From Butyricimonas faecihominis (GTDB taxonomy: Bacteria > Bacteroidota > Bacteroidia > Bacteroidales > Marinifilaceae): a stretch of DNA of 64,000 bases. Below the pieces are notes generated by a model. That model was not told where the DNA came from and searched no databases. It was given only the letters and a program-made list of their open reading frames with translations. The position numbers were made by a program, and so were the translations under genes. The stretch's first letter is position 1. The number at the start of each line of letters is the position of its first letter. Of the stretch, positions 46,366 through 54,787 are shown piece by piece. Location of the stretch: contig NZ_AP028155.1 in NCBI RefSeq assembly GCF_033096445.1, positions 935,880 through 999,879 of the forward strand. The letters run 5' to 3'.

Positions 46366-47508
46366 TCAGTCGCCAAGATCTTGTATTACCTTCTTCAACC
46401 GCTCTTGCGTAGTATAAGGATAAGTTTTGTATGTGCAATCTTCATGTAATAATTTCTGGAACCACGGCTTTTGAATTTCCTCGTGTACATCTATCCATAT
46501 ATCACTATAATCTTCTTCCGACATATTAAGATTCTCTACAAACGTTTTATCGTTTTTCGCTACATTAAGAAAATTATATAATGACTGTATAATATGAAAC
46601 TGTACATATCCTCTTCGTTTCCCAAGCGTGTATTTTAGATATAACCGAATGACTTCTCCTCCATTTTCGTGAACATAGCGAGTATTTTCAAGTAAAAACA
46701 CCACGTAAGCTTGTACGGCACGTAATAATGGCCCATCCCACTTTTCTTCTCGCATATCCTTTAAAACGTTCCCTTGTTTCATGCAGTCTTCGATATTATA
46801 ATCCGGTAAATAATTGTGCCGGAATCCATATCTAACACACCATTTTCGCACATTCTCCCGGGGTGAATAATCAAGTAATAGAATCACGGCCATAATCCGT
46901 CCCCAGTAATACAAAGGCTCTATAATATCAATCAGCATAAGATCCCATTGGGGGGTCATTTCATATAGTGCTAATCCTACATAATAAGTAAACTCTCCAT
47001 GTTTGGCAATACTCTTTAACAAAGGAATACTTTCAATGTCATGAGATACCCCCAACAAGATAATTCCCATCTTGACCACTTCCCTGTCCGGGGTTTCCAT
47101 GACCATCCAACGCCCTAATTCTTTTATTTGCGGAGTGATCACGACTTTTCTCGTGGCTAATTCATCTATAAAATCACTGTGATAATTAATAATGGGAAAA
47201 CCTTTCAATAGATTATAAAATTCGATTTTCGCATTTATATTTCCCCGATTTACATAGGCTTGGAACTTATCTGCAAGTCGTTTGATAAATTCAGGATTAA
47301 TCTCTTTATCGAACTGATAATAATCCATGTAATCGTCGTACGCCGGAAAATACATACCTACATCATGTCGTAAAGGAATCCGATCCGGTAAGCAATCAAA
47401 TTCATCTTCATCCGTGACATATTTTAGGGGATTCTGGACAAACCGAAATATAGATAGCCGATTTTCCCAAGGTAATTTTTTATCTAAAGAATCTTTCTCC
47501 ATGCCCAC
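46366..47508 (-). CDS. HEAT-like helical protein, unknown function
   Basis: A 380-residue, mostly alpha-helical cytoplasmic protein with no signal peptide. Successive paired helices of about 35 residues around residues 130-300 (for example DREVVKMGIILLGVSHDIESIPL, split between two helices) resemble HEAT repeats. It is rich in Tyr and Trp (MTPQWDL, LYYWGRIMAVILLLDYSP). I do not recognise a family. Start may be 47508 or, two codons later, 47502. Isolated between convergent and same-strand genes; HEAT-like proteins are often scaffolds or immunity proteins, but no toxin neighbour is visible. No function is proposed. Confidence 0.6.
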   Translation of the reverse strand: MGMEKDSLDKKLPWENRLSIFRFVQNPLKYVTDEDEFDCLPDRIPLRHDVGMYFPAYDDYMDYYQFDKEINPEFIKRLADKFQAYVNRGNINAKIEFYNLLKGFPIINYHSDFIDELATRKVVITPQIKELGRWMVMETPDREVVKMGIILLGVSHDIESIPLLKSIAKHGEFTYYVGLALYEMTPQWDLMLIDIIEPLYYWGRIMAVILLLDYSPRENVRKWCVRYGFRHNYLPDYNIEDCMKQGNVLKDMREEKWDGPLLRAVQAYVVFLLENTRYVHENGGEVIRLYLKYTLGKRRGYVQFHIIQSLYNFLNVAKNDKTFVENLNMSEEDYSDIWIDVHEEIQKPWFQKLLHEDCTYKTYPYTTQERLKKVIQDLGD

Positions 47509-47614
47509 GATTTTAAGTTACACCTTTGATTATTCAAATTTACGAAAAACAAACGATATTTTTGCAAAATAGTAATTAAATAGCCTTTCAAATTTCAAAC
47601 AAGTAAGGAGTAAA

Positions 47615-47649
47615 CGAAAAAAAGATGTGTCAAAAATTTTGACACATCT
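47615..47649 (-). terminator. Terminator for the minus-strand TPR gene
   Basis: AGATGTGTCAAAA (47623-47635) is a near-continuous palindrome with TTTTGACACATCT (47637-47649). On the minus strand the stem is followed by six T (47622-47617). It is placed just after the stop of the TPR gene at 47678. Confidence 0.8.
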
Positions 47650-47677
47650 CTTCAAGATTTATTATTCAGCCTAAGCT

Positions 47678-48439
47678 TTATTTCTTTTCAACTAGCGGAG
47701 CGATAGCATCAGCCACTTGTTTTTGTGTTTCTTTTACAGCCTCGTTTGTCGGCTCAACCGTTGCAGCTTGTTTCAGATAATCCTGAGCTTTCTTGAAATC
47801 AGCCAAAGCTTTTGCCTTTTCTGCTTCATATTTTTCTTTCTCAGAAGTTGCATAAGGAGTTGCTTTTTGAAGGATAGATGCCCCGTTATTGAAATAAAGA
47901 GTACCTAAACTCAACAATCCGCGGGCTTTCAATTGCTTGTTAGAAACCTGACTACTCTTGGTGAAATTTTCTGCAGCCTTGGCAATATCATTTGCTTTTT
48001 GGAATTTCTGACCTTCTTTAGCGAAATAATCAGAATATGCTTTTTCCAATTTCACATTTTGCCCCGGGGTTGCTTTAATCCCGTCCTGTAACGTTTTCAA
48101 CATTTCAGGAATCTTTTTCAAGTTCTCTTGAGCATCAGCCATTCCCAGATAAGAAGAGGCAACTTTGTAATTATTCTTGATAGACATACCAAAGTATTTC
48201 TCGGCATTGGCATAATCTTTCAATTTAGTTGCACAAACAGCCACGTTATAAACCGTTGCGTCATCTTTGAATTCGATTAATTTCAGGTATTGCTCCCACT
48301 TGGTAAAGGCCTCTTTATAATTCTTGGCTCTCCAAGCTGCATTACCTTCATTCTTAACTTTGCCGGATTCATTGGTTTGTGCAAATAAAGCTCCTCCTAC
48401 AAACAAGCTCGTTAGAACAAATAAAAGTAGTTTCTTCAT
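47678..48439 (-). CDS. Exported TPR protein
   Basis: A 253-residue exported protein. The start at 48439 gives a clear signal peptide (MKKLLLFVLTSLFVGGALFAQ); the frame opening at 48490 has no such feature. The mature part has TPR-like helices: AWRAKNYKEAFTKWEQYLKL (about residues 32-51), then NVAVCATKLKDYANAEKYFG, and a Lys/Ala-rich helical C-terminal half (about 130-250). It is similar in style to the TPR protein at 1887, and like it ends in a helical region of low complexity. Function unknown. Confidence 0.85.
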   Translation of the reverse strand: MKKLLLFVLTSLFVGGALFAQTNESGKVKNEGNAAWRAKNYKEAFTKWEQYLKLIEFKDDATVYNVAVCATKLKDYANAEKYFGMSIKNNYKVASSYLGMADAQENLKKIPEMLKTLQDGIKATPGQNVKLEKAYSDYFAKEGQKFQKANDIAKAAENFTKSSQVSNKQLKARGLLSLGTLYFNNGASILQKATPYATSEKEKYEAEKAKALADFKKAQDYLKQAATVEPTNEAVKETQKQVADAIAPLVEKK

Positions 48440-48552
48440 ATTTTCCGTGTGTTTTTGTTTAACATGAATAAATTCGTTGTTTATGCCCACTAAGATAACA
48501 CTCTATTAAGAAATATCAAAAGTCTCTTAACTTATTTTTCACATTTCTCGAA

Positions 48553-49026
48553 TCATTTCACGCTATCTGATTGATAAAGAAGAGACAAAATTTTCTTCAA
48601 ACCCGCTTCATCTTCCCTGTCAAAGGCCCCTAACTGGTCGCTATCCACGTCCAGACAGCCAAAAATACGGCCTTCCGGGTCCCGCAATGGGATTACAATT
48701 TCACTTTTCGAGGCGGCATTACAAGCTATATGTCCCGGAAACTCTTCCACGTTATCCACGATAACCGTTTCTCCCGAATTAATCGCAGCCCAGCAAACAC
48801 CCCCGTTTCGGAGTTTCTGACAAGCCACTGGTCCTTGATAGGAACGCACAATTAAATCCCCGTCAACCAACACGTACACTCCTGTCCAGAAAAAAGACTG
48901 CATTTTGTGATGCAACACGGCCTCCATTGTCGCCAACCGGGCCCATATATCTTCCGTGGTCTGGATATATTGTTTGATCTGGTCATACAACCGATCGTAT
49001 TTTGCCAGTTTTCTTGAAGTCTCCAT
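48553..49026 (-). CDS. Free methionine-(R)-sulfoxide reductase (GAF domain)
   Basis: A 157-residue single-GAF protein of the fRMsr (E. coli YebR) type, which reduces free Met-R-sulfoxide using thioredoxin. The start at 49026 (METSRKLAKYDRLYDQIK) is chosen since the upstream frame to 49068 is made of repeat DNA. The three Cys expected for the family are seen: VACQKLRNGGVCWAAI and HIACNAASKSEIVIP (about residues 84, 94 and 118). FFWTGVYVLVDGDL near residue 46 and GCLDVDSD near 132 are also conserved. Catalysis needs the last Cys. Another GAF role (signalling) seems unlikely. Confidence 0.9.
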   Translation of the reverse strand: METSRKLAKYDRLYDQIKQYIQTTEDIWARLATMEAVLHHKMQSFFWTGVYVLVDGDLIVRSYQGPVACQKLRNGGVCWAAINSGETVIVDNVEEFPGHIACNAASKSEIVIPLRDPEGRIFGCLDVDSDQLGAFDREDEAGLKKILSLLYQSDSVK

Positions 49027-49032
49027 AAAATG

Positions 49033-49137
49033 AATGTTTATAAAGTTTATAAGGTTCGTAAAGTTCATAAGGTTTTAAGAGTATAAAATCAAGGAATCAT
49101 TCTCCACTTTACAAACTTTATAAACCTTATGAACTTT
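49033..49137. repeat. 9-bp degenerate tandem repeats, direct then inverted
   Basis: Five adjacent 9-bp units (49033-49077: AATGTTTAT, AAAGTTTAT, AAGGTTCGT, AAAGTTCAT, AAGGTTTTA) are followed after a 33-base gap by three units in inverse orientation (49111-49137: ACAAACTTT, ATAAACCTT, ATGAACTTT). A perfect 16-bp inverted repeat joins them (49060-49075 with 49122-49137). No gene is present. Confidence 0.7.
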
Positions 49138-49145
49138 CAAATTTT

Positions 49146-50597
49146 TTACAGGTTTTGTAATATATCCACCAAGTGGCTCCACCACATCTGTACCGTCTTG
49201 ATATTGATTTTTTCATCCGGGGAGTGAACACCTCTCAGTGTCGGTCCGAAAGAAACCATGTCCATGTTCGGGTATTTCTCCAAGAACAAACCGCACTCCA
49301 ATCCGGCATGGATAGACCGTACGATCGGTTCGTTACCGAACAGACGTTTGTAAGAATCCACGGCAACTTTTACTACCGGGGAATCCGGATTCGGAGCCCA
49401 CCCCGGGTACCCTTCTCCATGCTCAACCTTGGCTCCTGCCAGCGTGAACACGGATTCTACCATGTTGGCAATATTGAATTTTTCCGAATTCACGTCACTC
49501 CGTTGTGAAGTGGTGATCAAGATATTATTGGGTTCGTTGAATCTGACTGCAGCCAGATTTGTTGATGTTTCAACCAATCCCGGCATACGGTAACTCATGG
49601 AGAAAACCCCGTGAGGACAAGCGTACAATGCGTTTACAAGTGCATCCGTACTTTCTTTTGTCAACACGTTTTCCGGCACATCCGTAGACTCTAATGCTAA
49701 CTGCAAACCGGGTTCCGTGATTTTCCACACGTTTTCCATTTCCGCACTATATATATTAAAGTCTACCCTCACGTTTTCCTTGTACTGCTCGGGGAACGTG
49801 ATCACCGCAAAAGATTCACGGGCGATAGCATTCCGCAGATTACCTCCTTCAAACACGGAAACACGAATTCCGTATTTTGCATTCAAATCCCACAAGAAAC
49901 GGTTCAGAATCTTGATGGCATTTCCCCTACCTTTATTAATATCATCACCGGAATGTCCTCCTTGAAGCCCTTTCACCTGTACCTTCACGGCAAATGATTC
50001 TGCCGGAGTTTTCTCGGTCTTATACCCCATGTTAATCACGGTGTCGATACCTCCGGCACAACCGATAAACATCTCTCCTTCATCCTCCGAGTCCAAATTC
50101 AAAAGTATATTTCCGCTCAGGAATCCCGGTTGCAGGGCAAAAGCACCCGTTAATCCGGTCTCTTCATCCACGGTAAACAAACATTCGATCGGTCCGTGTG
50201 CGATATCGGTAGAAGTCAACACGGCCATCTGAGCCGCCATACCAATCCCATCATCAGCACCAAGAGTTGTTCCTTTAGCACGTACCCATTCTCCATCCAC
50301 GTAGGGTTGTATCGGGTCTTTATCAAAATCATGTACCGTATCTGAATTCTTCTCACAAACCATATCCATGTGAGCCTGCAAAATCACGGTCGGTGCATTC
50401 TCTTTTCCTTTGGTCGCAGGCTTTTTAATCAACACGTTACCTGCATCATCCCGTTTCGCCTCCAGATTGTGTTTCTTCGCCCAATCCAATAAATAAGCGA
50501 TAATTTTACCTTCTTTCTTTGACGGTCTGGGAACCTGACATATTTCTTCAAAATATCCCCAAACTGCTTCTGGTTTTAATCCTTCAAAAACTCCCAT
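49146..50597 (-). CDS. pepD: Aminoacyl-histidine dipeptidase (PepD, M20 family)
   Basis: A 483-residue cytosolic dipeptidase with broad specificity, including Xaa-His peptides. Metal ligands are visible: His in ILQAHMDMVCEK (about residue 80), Asp in TLGADDGIGMAAQM (about 116), Glu-Glu in TVDEETGLTGAF (about 147), Asp in LNLDSEDEGEMFIGCAGG (about 174) and His near the end (FGPTLRGVHSPDE). HAGLECGLF is also typical. The lid domain lies about residues 205-385. The length matches the family. It is isolated by spacer repeats from the genes beside it. Confidence 0.95.
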   Translation of the reverse strand: MGVFEGLKPEAVWGYFEEICQVPRPSKKEGKIIAYLLDWAKKHNLEAKRDDAGNVLIKKPATKGKENAPTVILQAHMDMVCEKNSDTVHDFDKDPIQPYVDGEWVRAKGTTLGADDGIGMAAQMAVLTSTDIAHGPIECLFTVDEETGLTGAFALQPGFLSGNILLNLDSEDEGEMFIGCAGGIDTVINMGYKTEKTPAESFAVKVQVKGLQGGHSGDDINKGRGNAIKILNRFLWDLNAKYGIRVSVFEGGNLRNAIARESFAVITFPEQYKENVRVDFNIYSAEMENVWKITEPGLQLALESTDVPENVLTKESTDALVNALYACPHGVFSMSYRMPGLVETSTNLAAVRFNEPNNILITTSQRSDVNSEKFNIANMVESVFTLAGAKVEHGEGYPGWAPNPDSPVVKVAVDSYKRLFGNEPIVRSIHAGLECGLFLEKYPNMDMVSFGPTLRGVHSPDEKINIKTVQMWWSHLVDILQNL

Positions 50598-50600
50598 AAC

Positions 50601-50672
50601 AATTTATGATTTACAATTTTAGATTTATAATTTCAACCTGTAACCTGTTAACTCGCAACCTACAACTCGCCG
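50601..50672. repeat. Degenerate short-word repeats between pepD and the marR-type gene
   Basis: Two low-complexity blocks lie side by side. The first (about 50601-50633) repeats words close to GATTTA/AATTT; the second (about 50634-50665) repeats AACCTG/AACTCG. Neither has a gene or hairpin. Similar short-word spacers are seen at 28891-28930 and 51541-51574. Confidence 0.4.
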
Positions 50673-50680
50673 TAGGCGAT

Positions 50681-51100
50681 CTATTGCAAATTCAACTTTT
50701 TCAACACCCATATCGCGGACTTCAACTCTTGCGGAGATAAGGTAAAACTTATATCCGTGTGGACTTGTTCCACGATCTGGCGCAACGTATGACGGGATTC
50801 TACCCCTTTTTCAGTTAGTACCACGAAATTACTCCGTTTGTCTTCTTTGTCCATCTTTCGTTGCACGTAACCTCTTTTTTGCAAGGTGTTCAATAGTTTT
50901 GTGACATTGTATTTATCCTTCTGGAGACGTTTGGAAATGTTCTGCTGGTTCACATGATCCTGTTCCCATAACACTTCCAGAAGTTCATATTGCTCCCGGC
51001 TAAGATCATACCCGGCATTCTGGAAACTGCGATTTAAAACTTTGGTGTACCCTCTTTCCGCCTTGCTCAAGAGAGCTACTAATTCACTTACTTCCGTCAT
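50681..51100 (-). CDS. MarR-family transcriptional regulator
   Basis: A 139-residue winged-helix regulator. The HTH covers about residues 50-80 (NQQNISKRLQKDKYNVTKLLN) and the wing is RKMDKEDKRSNFVVLTEKG (about 91-109), with the Asp-Arg pair of the family. The terminal helices mediate dimerisation. The target and ligand are unknown. The only close same-strand neighbour is a tautomerase-like gene 105 bases upstream, so it may control itself or a distant gene. Confidence 0.92.
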   Translation of the reverse strand: MTEVSELVALLSKAERGYTKVLNRSFQNAGYDLSREQYELLEVLWEQDHVNQQNISKRLQKDKYNVTKLLNTLQKRGYVQRKMDKEDKRSNFVVLTEKGVESRHTLRQIVEQVHTDISFTLSPQELKSAIWVLKKLNLQ

Positions 51101-51204
51101 AGTCGTTGCATTTTATACTATGCACAAACTTAATTATTATTATTGAAAAAAGCGGCAATATTTGCAAAAATATTACCGCTTTTTCTATTTCCATCTTGTA
51201 ATCT

Positions 51205-51534
51205 TTACTTTATCACTTCCCCGTTTTCATAGTAACAATCCTTCTCCAGAAAAGAAAAATAGACATCACTTTCCGGATATCCGATCTCTTTCAGACACTC
51301 GAAAATAATCTTTGCCACCGCATTCTGCTGTTCCAACGGACGCTTAAAATACTCCACCTTCACAAAAGGATAAGCCTGAAATTGCTCGTGTCCAGAAATA
51401 AAAGAAGAGTCAATAGCTTCTATTACAACTGTCTCTCTCGGACATCCCAAGGTGCGAACAATCTCCGAGATCAATCGCTCCCCTACCAAGTCCAATCTAC
51501 TTTTTTCTACTGCATGAAATCTTAAAAATGGCAT
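51205..51534 (-). CDS. DUF1904-type tautomerase-like protein
   Basis: A 109-residue protein with the beta-alpha-beta pattern of the 4-oxalocrotonate tautomerase superfamily, nearest to DUF1904. The opening MPFLRFHAVEK, the CPRETVVIEAIDSSFI stretch and PFVKVEYFKRPLEQQNAVAK (about 58-77) with a C-terminal DVYFSFLEKDCYYENGE are as in that family. The residue after Met is Pro, which in active tautomerases is the catalytic base after Met removal; this is an inference and no substrate is known. Confidence 0.78.
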   Translation of the reverse strand: MPFLRFHAVEKSRLDLVGERLISEIVRTLGCPRETVVIEAIDSSFISGHEQFQAYPFVKVEYFKRPLEQQNAVAKIIFECLKEIGYPESDVYFSFLEKDCYYENGEVIK

Positions 51535-51556
51535 AACAAATCAATTGAAAATGCAG

Positions 51557-51659
51557 AATTGAAAATTGAAAATGATTTTCTTTCCTACAAGATTATACAT
51601 CAAATATATCTTTTCTCGGTTCTCGTAAAGCAATAATTGTCCATTTTCAATTTTCAATT
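51557..51659. repeat. Perfect 18-bp inverted repeat in the spacer before the tautomerase-like gene
   Basis: AATTGAAAATTGAAAATG (51557-51574) is repeated inverted at 51642-51659 around 67 bases; the right arm enters the DHH gene's last codons (stop at 51654-51656). GAAAATT words recur within each arm. It could form a long A/T-rich stem. No T-tract terminator is apparent. Confidence 0.55.
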
Positions 51660-52667
51660 TTTAATTGCTTTAAAGAACCATTCCGCCGTGTCCCGTACCT
51701 TCTTCACCACGTCATCCAAAGGCAACGGCATTTGTCCCCCGGCGGCATTTAAATGTCCCCCACCATTGAAAAACTCTTTTGCCCACAGGTTCACGGGGAT
51801 ATTGCCCTTTGACCGGAAGGATAACTTCACTTTATCTTTACGCTCGGTAATCTGAATAGAAACCAGTACTTCCTCGATGGACAAGGGTATGTTTACCAAT
51901 CCCTCCAGATCCCCGTCTTTATAATTGTATAATTCCAATTCCTGAAACGTTATCGGAATCGTGGCTACCGGAAAATGCTCATCAATCGTTAGCTTATTCA
52001 ACAGGCAATTCCCCGTCAGACGTAACCGGGAAAGCGTGTTTCGTTGATAAAGTTGTTCGTGCACGTAGTCTTTATTCAGTCCTAGTGCCAACAAATCGGC
52101 AATCACACGATACGTTTCCGGGTGAGAAGAATTATGACTCAATCCCCCCGTGTCTGTTGAAATTCCAGTATAGATAGCATTCGCTATATCCGTGTCGATG
52201 ACCTCTTTACCCCATACTCTAGAGATTACATTATAAAGTAATTCACACGTGGAGGAAACACTCGTGTCCGAAATCCGGTACGTCACGTCATCCGGATCCG
52301 GGTGGTGGTCAATCATGATAACCTCCCCTTTAAACTCCTTCACGAAAGGTTCCAAATCCCCTTCCCTAGCCACGGTATTATGATCTAGCATGAACAATAT
52401 ATCCGCTTGATGTAACCAATGTTTACATTCTTTAGGCCGATTCTGAAAAGATATTGCATCCGGAATACGCTTCAACCACTTTAAATAATCCGGGATATAA
52501 TCACACGTCATCAACTGTGCCTGTATTCCCACCCGATCCAACACTTGCCACAGGGCAGAACATGAACCGGCAGCATCTCCGTCCGGTGATATGTGAGGAA
52601 TGATAACCGCCTTTAAATCTCTGCTTTCCAGCCTCTCCTTTATTCTTTCTATGATTGTTTCGTACAT
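51654..52667 (-). CDS. DHH-family phosphoesterase (NrnA-like)
   Basis: A 337-residue phosphoesterase of the bifunctional oligoribonuclease / pAp phosphatase family. The start at 52667 (MYETIIERIKERLESR) is chosen over 52718. The DHH domain has HISPDGDAAGSC (about residues 26-37), LFMLDHNTVA near 88, MIDHHPDPDD near 110 and TDTGGLSHNS near 165, which supply metal-binding Asp and His. The C-terminal DHHA1 domain ends with GGGHLNAAGGQ (about 305). Family members degrade short RNA (nanoRNA) or remove phosphate from pAp; which is unclear here. Catalytic motifs are intact. Confidence 0.9.
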   Translation of the reverse strand: MYETIIERIKERLESRDLKAVIIPHISPDGDAAGSCSALWQVLDRVGIQAQLMTCDYIPDYLKWLKRIPDAISFQNRPKECKHWLHQADILFMLDHNTVAREGDLEPFVKEFKGEVIMIDHHPDPDDVTYRISDTSVSSTCELLYNVISRVWGKEVIDTDIANAIYTGISTDTGGLSHNSSHPETYRVIADLLALGLNKDYVHEQLYQRNTLSRLRLTGNCLLNKLTIDEHFPVATIPITFQELELYNYKDGDLEGLVNIPLSIEEVLVSIQITERKDKVKLSFRSKGNIPVNLWAKEFFNGGGHLNAAGGQMPLPLDDVVKKVRDTAEWFFKAIKN

Positions 52668-52933
52668 TTGTATTATCTTTTCAGTATGAATTCCCGCAAA
52701 AATAGGAAAAAACTGCAAAATATGGAATTTAAATACTCACAAACCCAGAATTCGAAGTAATATAGTCGAGTTCCTAAAGAGAACATACCCCCGATTCGTT
52801 GCTTCTTCAGAGATCATCTTTTGCTCATCCATTCTCTATTGTATAAACTCTGTATGAACTTCAAATATTCTACGAATGAGGGGTTTATTCACTTTAGCTT
52901 CACCATTTATTCTGTGGTAGATCTCATCCAATG

Positions 52934-53791
52934 CTATAATAATTTCTTCAGTTCTTCTATATCCGGTAATGCCTTGCGAAGTCGTTCTGGCATATCTTCA
53001 GATGCACGGTAAGTGGCAACCCCCATCGGCTTGTTATAATCACGCACAGCAAATTCTACAAAGGTTTGATTCATTTCTCTACAAAGTATTATTCCAATAG
53101 AAGGATTCTCGTGCGGTTTTCTCACGTATGAATCTAAAACGGAAAGGTAAGTATTCAGTTGCCCTAAATACGAAGTACGGAATTTTCCAGACTTCAATTC
53201 GACCGCCACTAAAGAGTTAAGCTCCCGATTGAAAAATAACAAATCAATGAACATTTCTTCCCCTGCCGTCTCAATACGGTATTGATTGCCTATAAAGCTA
53301 AAATCCTGCCCAAAGGTCATAATAAACTTCTTTACGTTGGCCACAATAGCTTTTTCTATAACACGTTCATTAATGTCCTCTTCCTGCTCATCTAATTCCT
53401 CTATATTAATAAAGTCCAACAAATAATCATCCTTAAAAGAACAAATAGCCTTAATCGCCTGTTTCTTATCGGGTAATGTTTGGGCAAAATTGTTAGGCAA
53501 TGCACCCCGATGATGATAAAGATCAGCTTTCAAATAATCTCTTAAAGTATATTTGTTCCAATATCGAATAGCACATTCATGTATATAGAACAACCTCGCA
53601 TCCAAAGACTTCACTTTTGCGATAATTTCTGTATGATGGCTAAAACCGATAGACAGGAAATCTGCCCAATTAAATTCATCCGCCACTGGCTGATGAATTG
53701 TCATTAACAATAACTTTTCATTCAGCACCAAATCATCAGCCGCTGGCTGATGACTTAAAACCTTGTTCCATTCTTCATAAAATATACGCAT
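52934..53791 (-). pseudogene. DUF1016/YhcG-type PDDEXK nuclease, N-terminally truncated
   Basis: 285 codons that match the C-terminal two thirds of YhcG-like (DUF1016) nucleases. The PDDEXK core lies at about residues 180-225: EEMFIDLLFFNRELNSLVAVELKSGKF, with Asp and the Glu-x-Lys pair, and TYLGQLNTYLSVLD after it. The first Met follows directly on the family's NMRIFYEEW region, and the 9 codons before it (IGATSIRN) still look homologous, up to a TAA at 53819-53821. So about 70 N-terminal residues (the helical DNA-binding part) are missing. It may be a broken gene, or a shortened product with an intact nuclease motif. Confidence 0.75.
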
Positions 53792-54163
53792 ATTCCTTAT
53801 GCTGGTAGCACCAATAAATTAGAAATGAAAATCTTATGGTTTACAAGCACAATAAATATATCATCAATCCTATGGAAAAAAATCATATTTTAAACAAGCC
53901 GAATTTAATGTCGTTAATATACCCACATTCAAAAATCCAACGTTTAAACATATTACAAATATAGTCTATTTATTGATATTTTTGAAAGAATCCAATTTTT
54001 GTTTAATATTTTCATTTTCAATACAAAGCAGTTATTAAAGTCTATTTTTTCAAATTATAATCTATCTCAAAGGATGTCAATCATTAAACGTTCCATTTAT
54101 GATATAAAAACGATCATCTAACTCCTTGTTAATTTGATATTTTAAAAGAATTCAATAATAGAT
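53792..54163. other. 372-base A/T-rich spacer with no gene
   Basis: It holds the few remaining N-terminal codons of the truncated nuclease (to the TAA at 53819-53821) and then A/T-rich DNA. TATTTTTG at 53977-53984 and TATATTTG on the minus strand at 53963-53956 resemble -7 boxes but lack -33 boxes. I see no RNA gene. Confidence 0.5.
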
Positions 54164-54724
54164 ATGCAAAATAGTTTCGTATCACATTTTACAGACAAAG
54201 AAAAAGAAAAAACTTTTCGCTATTTATATGAAAAGTATGTGGTTCTCTTACGCTATTTTGCTACAAGATACATTAATGATCAATCAGTTATTTCCGATAT
54301 TGTTCAAGATGCGTTTGTGCGTTTATGGGAGAAAATATTACAATTTAAAGATGAAAATGAGGCAAAAGCCTTTCTATACAAAGTCGTACAAAATGCCTGT
54401 ATCGACTTGATTCGCCATCAAGAAGTTGCCCAAAAATATGTTGAACACATTATTTCTGAAAATACAGAAGAGAAATCATTCCTAGACAACATATTGGAAT
54501 CCGAAATATTCCAAGCTTTACGTACTGTGTTTAATGAACTTCCTCCCGCTTGTAAGGAAGTATATTTACTGAGTTTACAAGGAAAAAGTCATGACGAAAT
54601 CTCGCAACAATTGAATATCACGATCAATACCGTAAAAAAACACAAGAATAATGCAAATCATTACATGCGAGAAAAATTAAAATATCTTTTACAAATCATT
54701 TTAACCACAGGAATCGGCATATAA
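54164..54724 (+). CDS. ECF sigma factor, Bacteroides expansion family
   Basis: A 186-residue sigma-70 protein. Region 2 (about residues 15-85) has YATRYINDQSVISDIVQDAFVRLWEK (in two parts), and region 4 (about 125-175) has the HTH SHDEISQQLNITINTVKKHKNNA. In this phylum such factors normally sit beside a FecR anti-sigma and a SusC/SusD pair. Here no FecR is next to it; the gene is transcribed toward the end of the SusCD operon on the other strand. It may be an orphan, or its partner may have been lost. Its DNA targets are not visible. Confidence 0.9.
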   Translation: MQNSFVSHFTDKEKEKTFRYLYEKYVVLLRYFATRYINDQSVISDIVQDAFVRLWEKILQFKDENEAKAFLYKVVQNACIDLIRHQEVAQKYVEHIISENTEEKSFLDNILESEIFQALRTVFNELPPACKEVYLLSLQGKSHDEISQQLNITINTVKKHKNNANHYMREKLKYLLQIILTTGIGI

Positions 54725-54731
54725 AGATAAA

Positions 54732-54770
54732 AATTCTCCTCTCGAATCAGTCGATTCTACGAGGAGAATT
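54732..54770. terminator. Bidirectional terminator hairpin between the sigma gene and the SusCD operon
   Basis: AATTCTCCTC (54732-54741) pairs with GAGGAGAATT (54761-54770), and GAATC/GATTC pair in between. On the minus strand, A/T-rich sequence with T runs follows. The plus side has no T tract. Confidence 0.6.
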
Positions 54771-54787
54771 CTAAACACACATACTAT

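Noticed and set aside
49033-49137. Possible CRISPR array in the repeated spacer
   Set aside because: Units are only 9 bp, degenerate and contiguous, with no unique spacers and no cas genes nearby.
53956-53984. Promoter pair in the spacer before the orphan sigma gene
   Set aside because: Only -7-like words are present, at unlikely distances, in A/T-rich DNA where they arise by chance.
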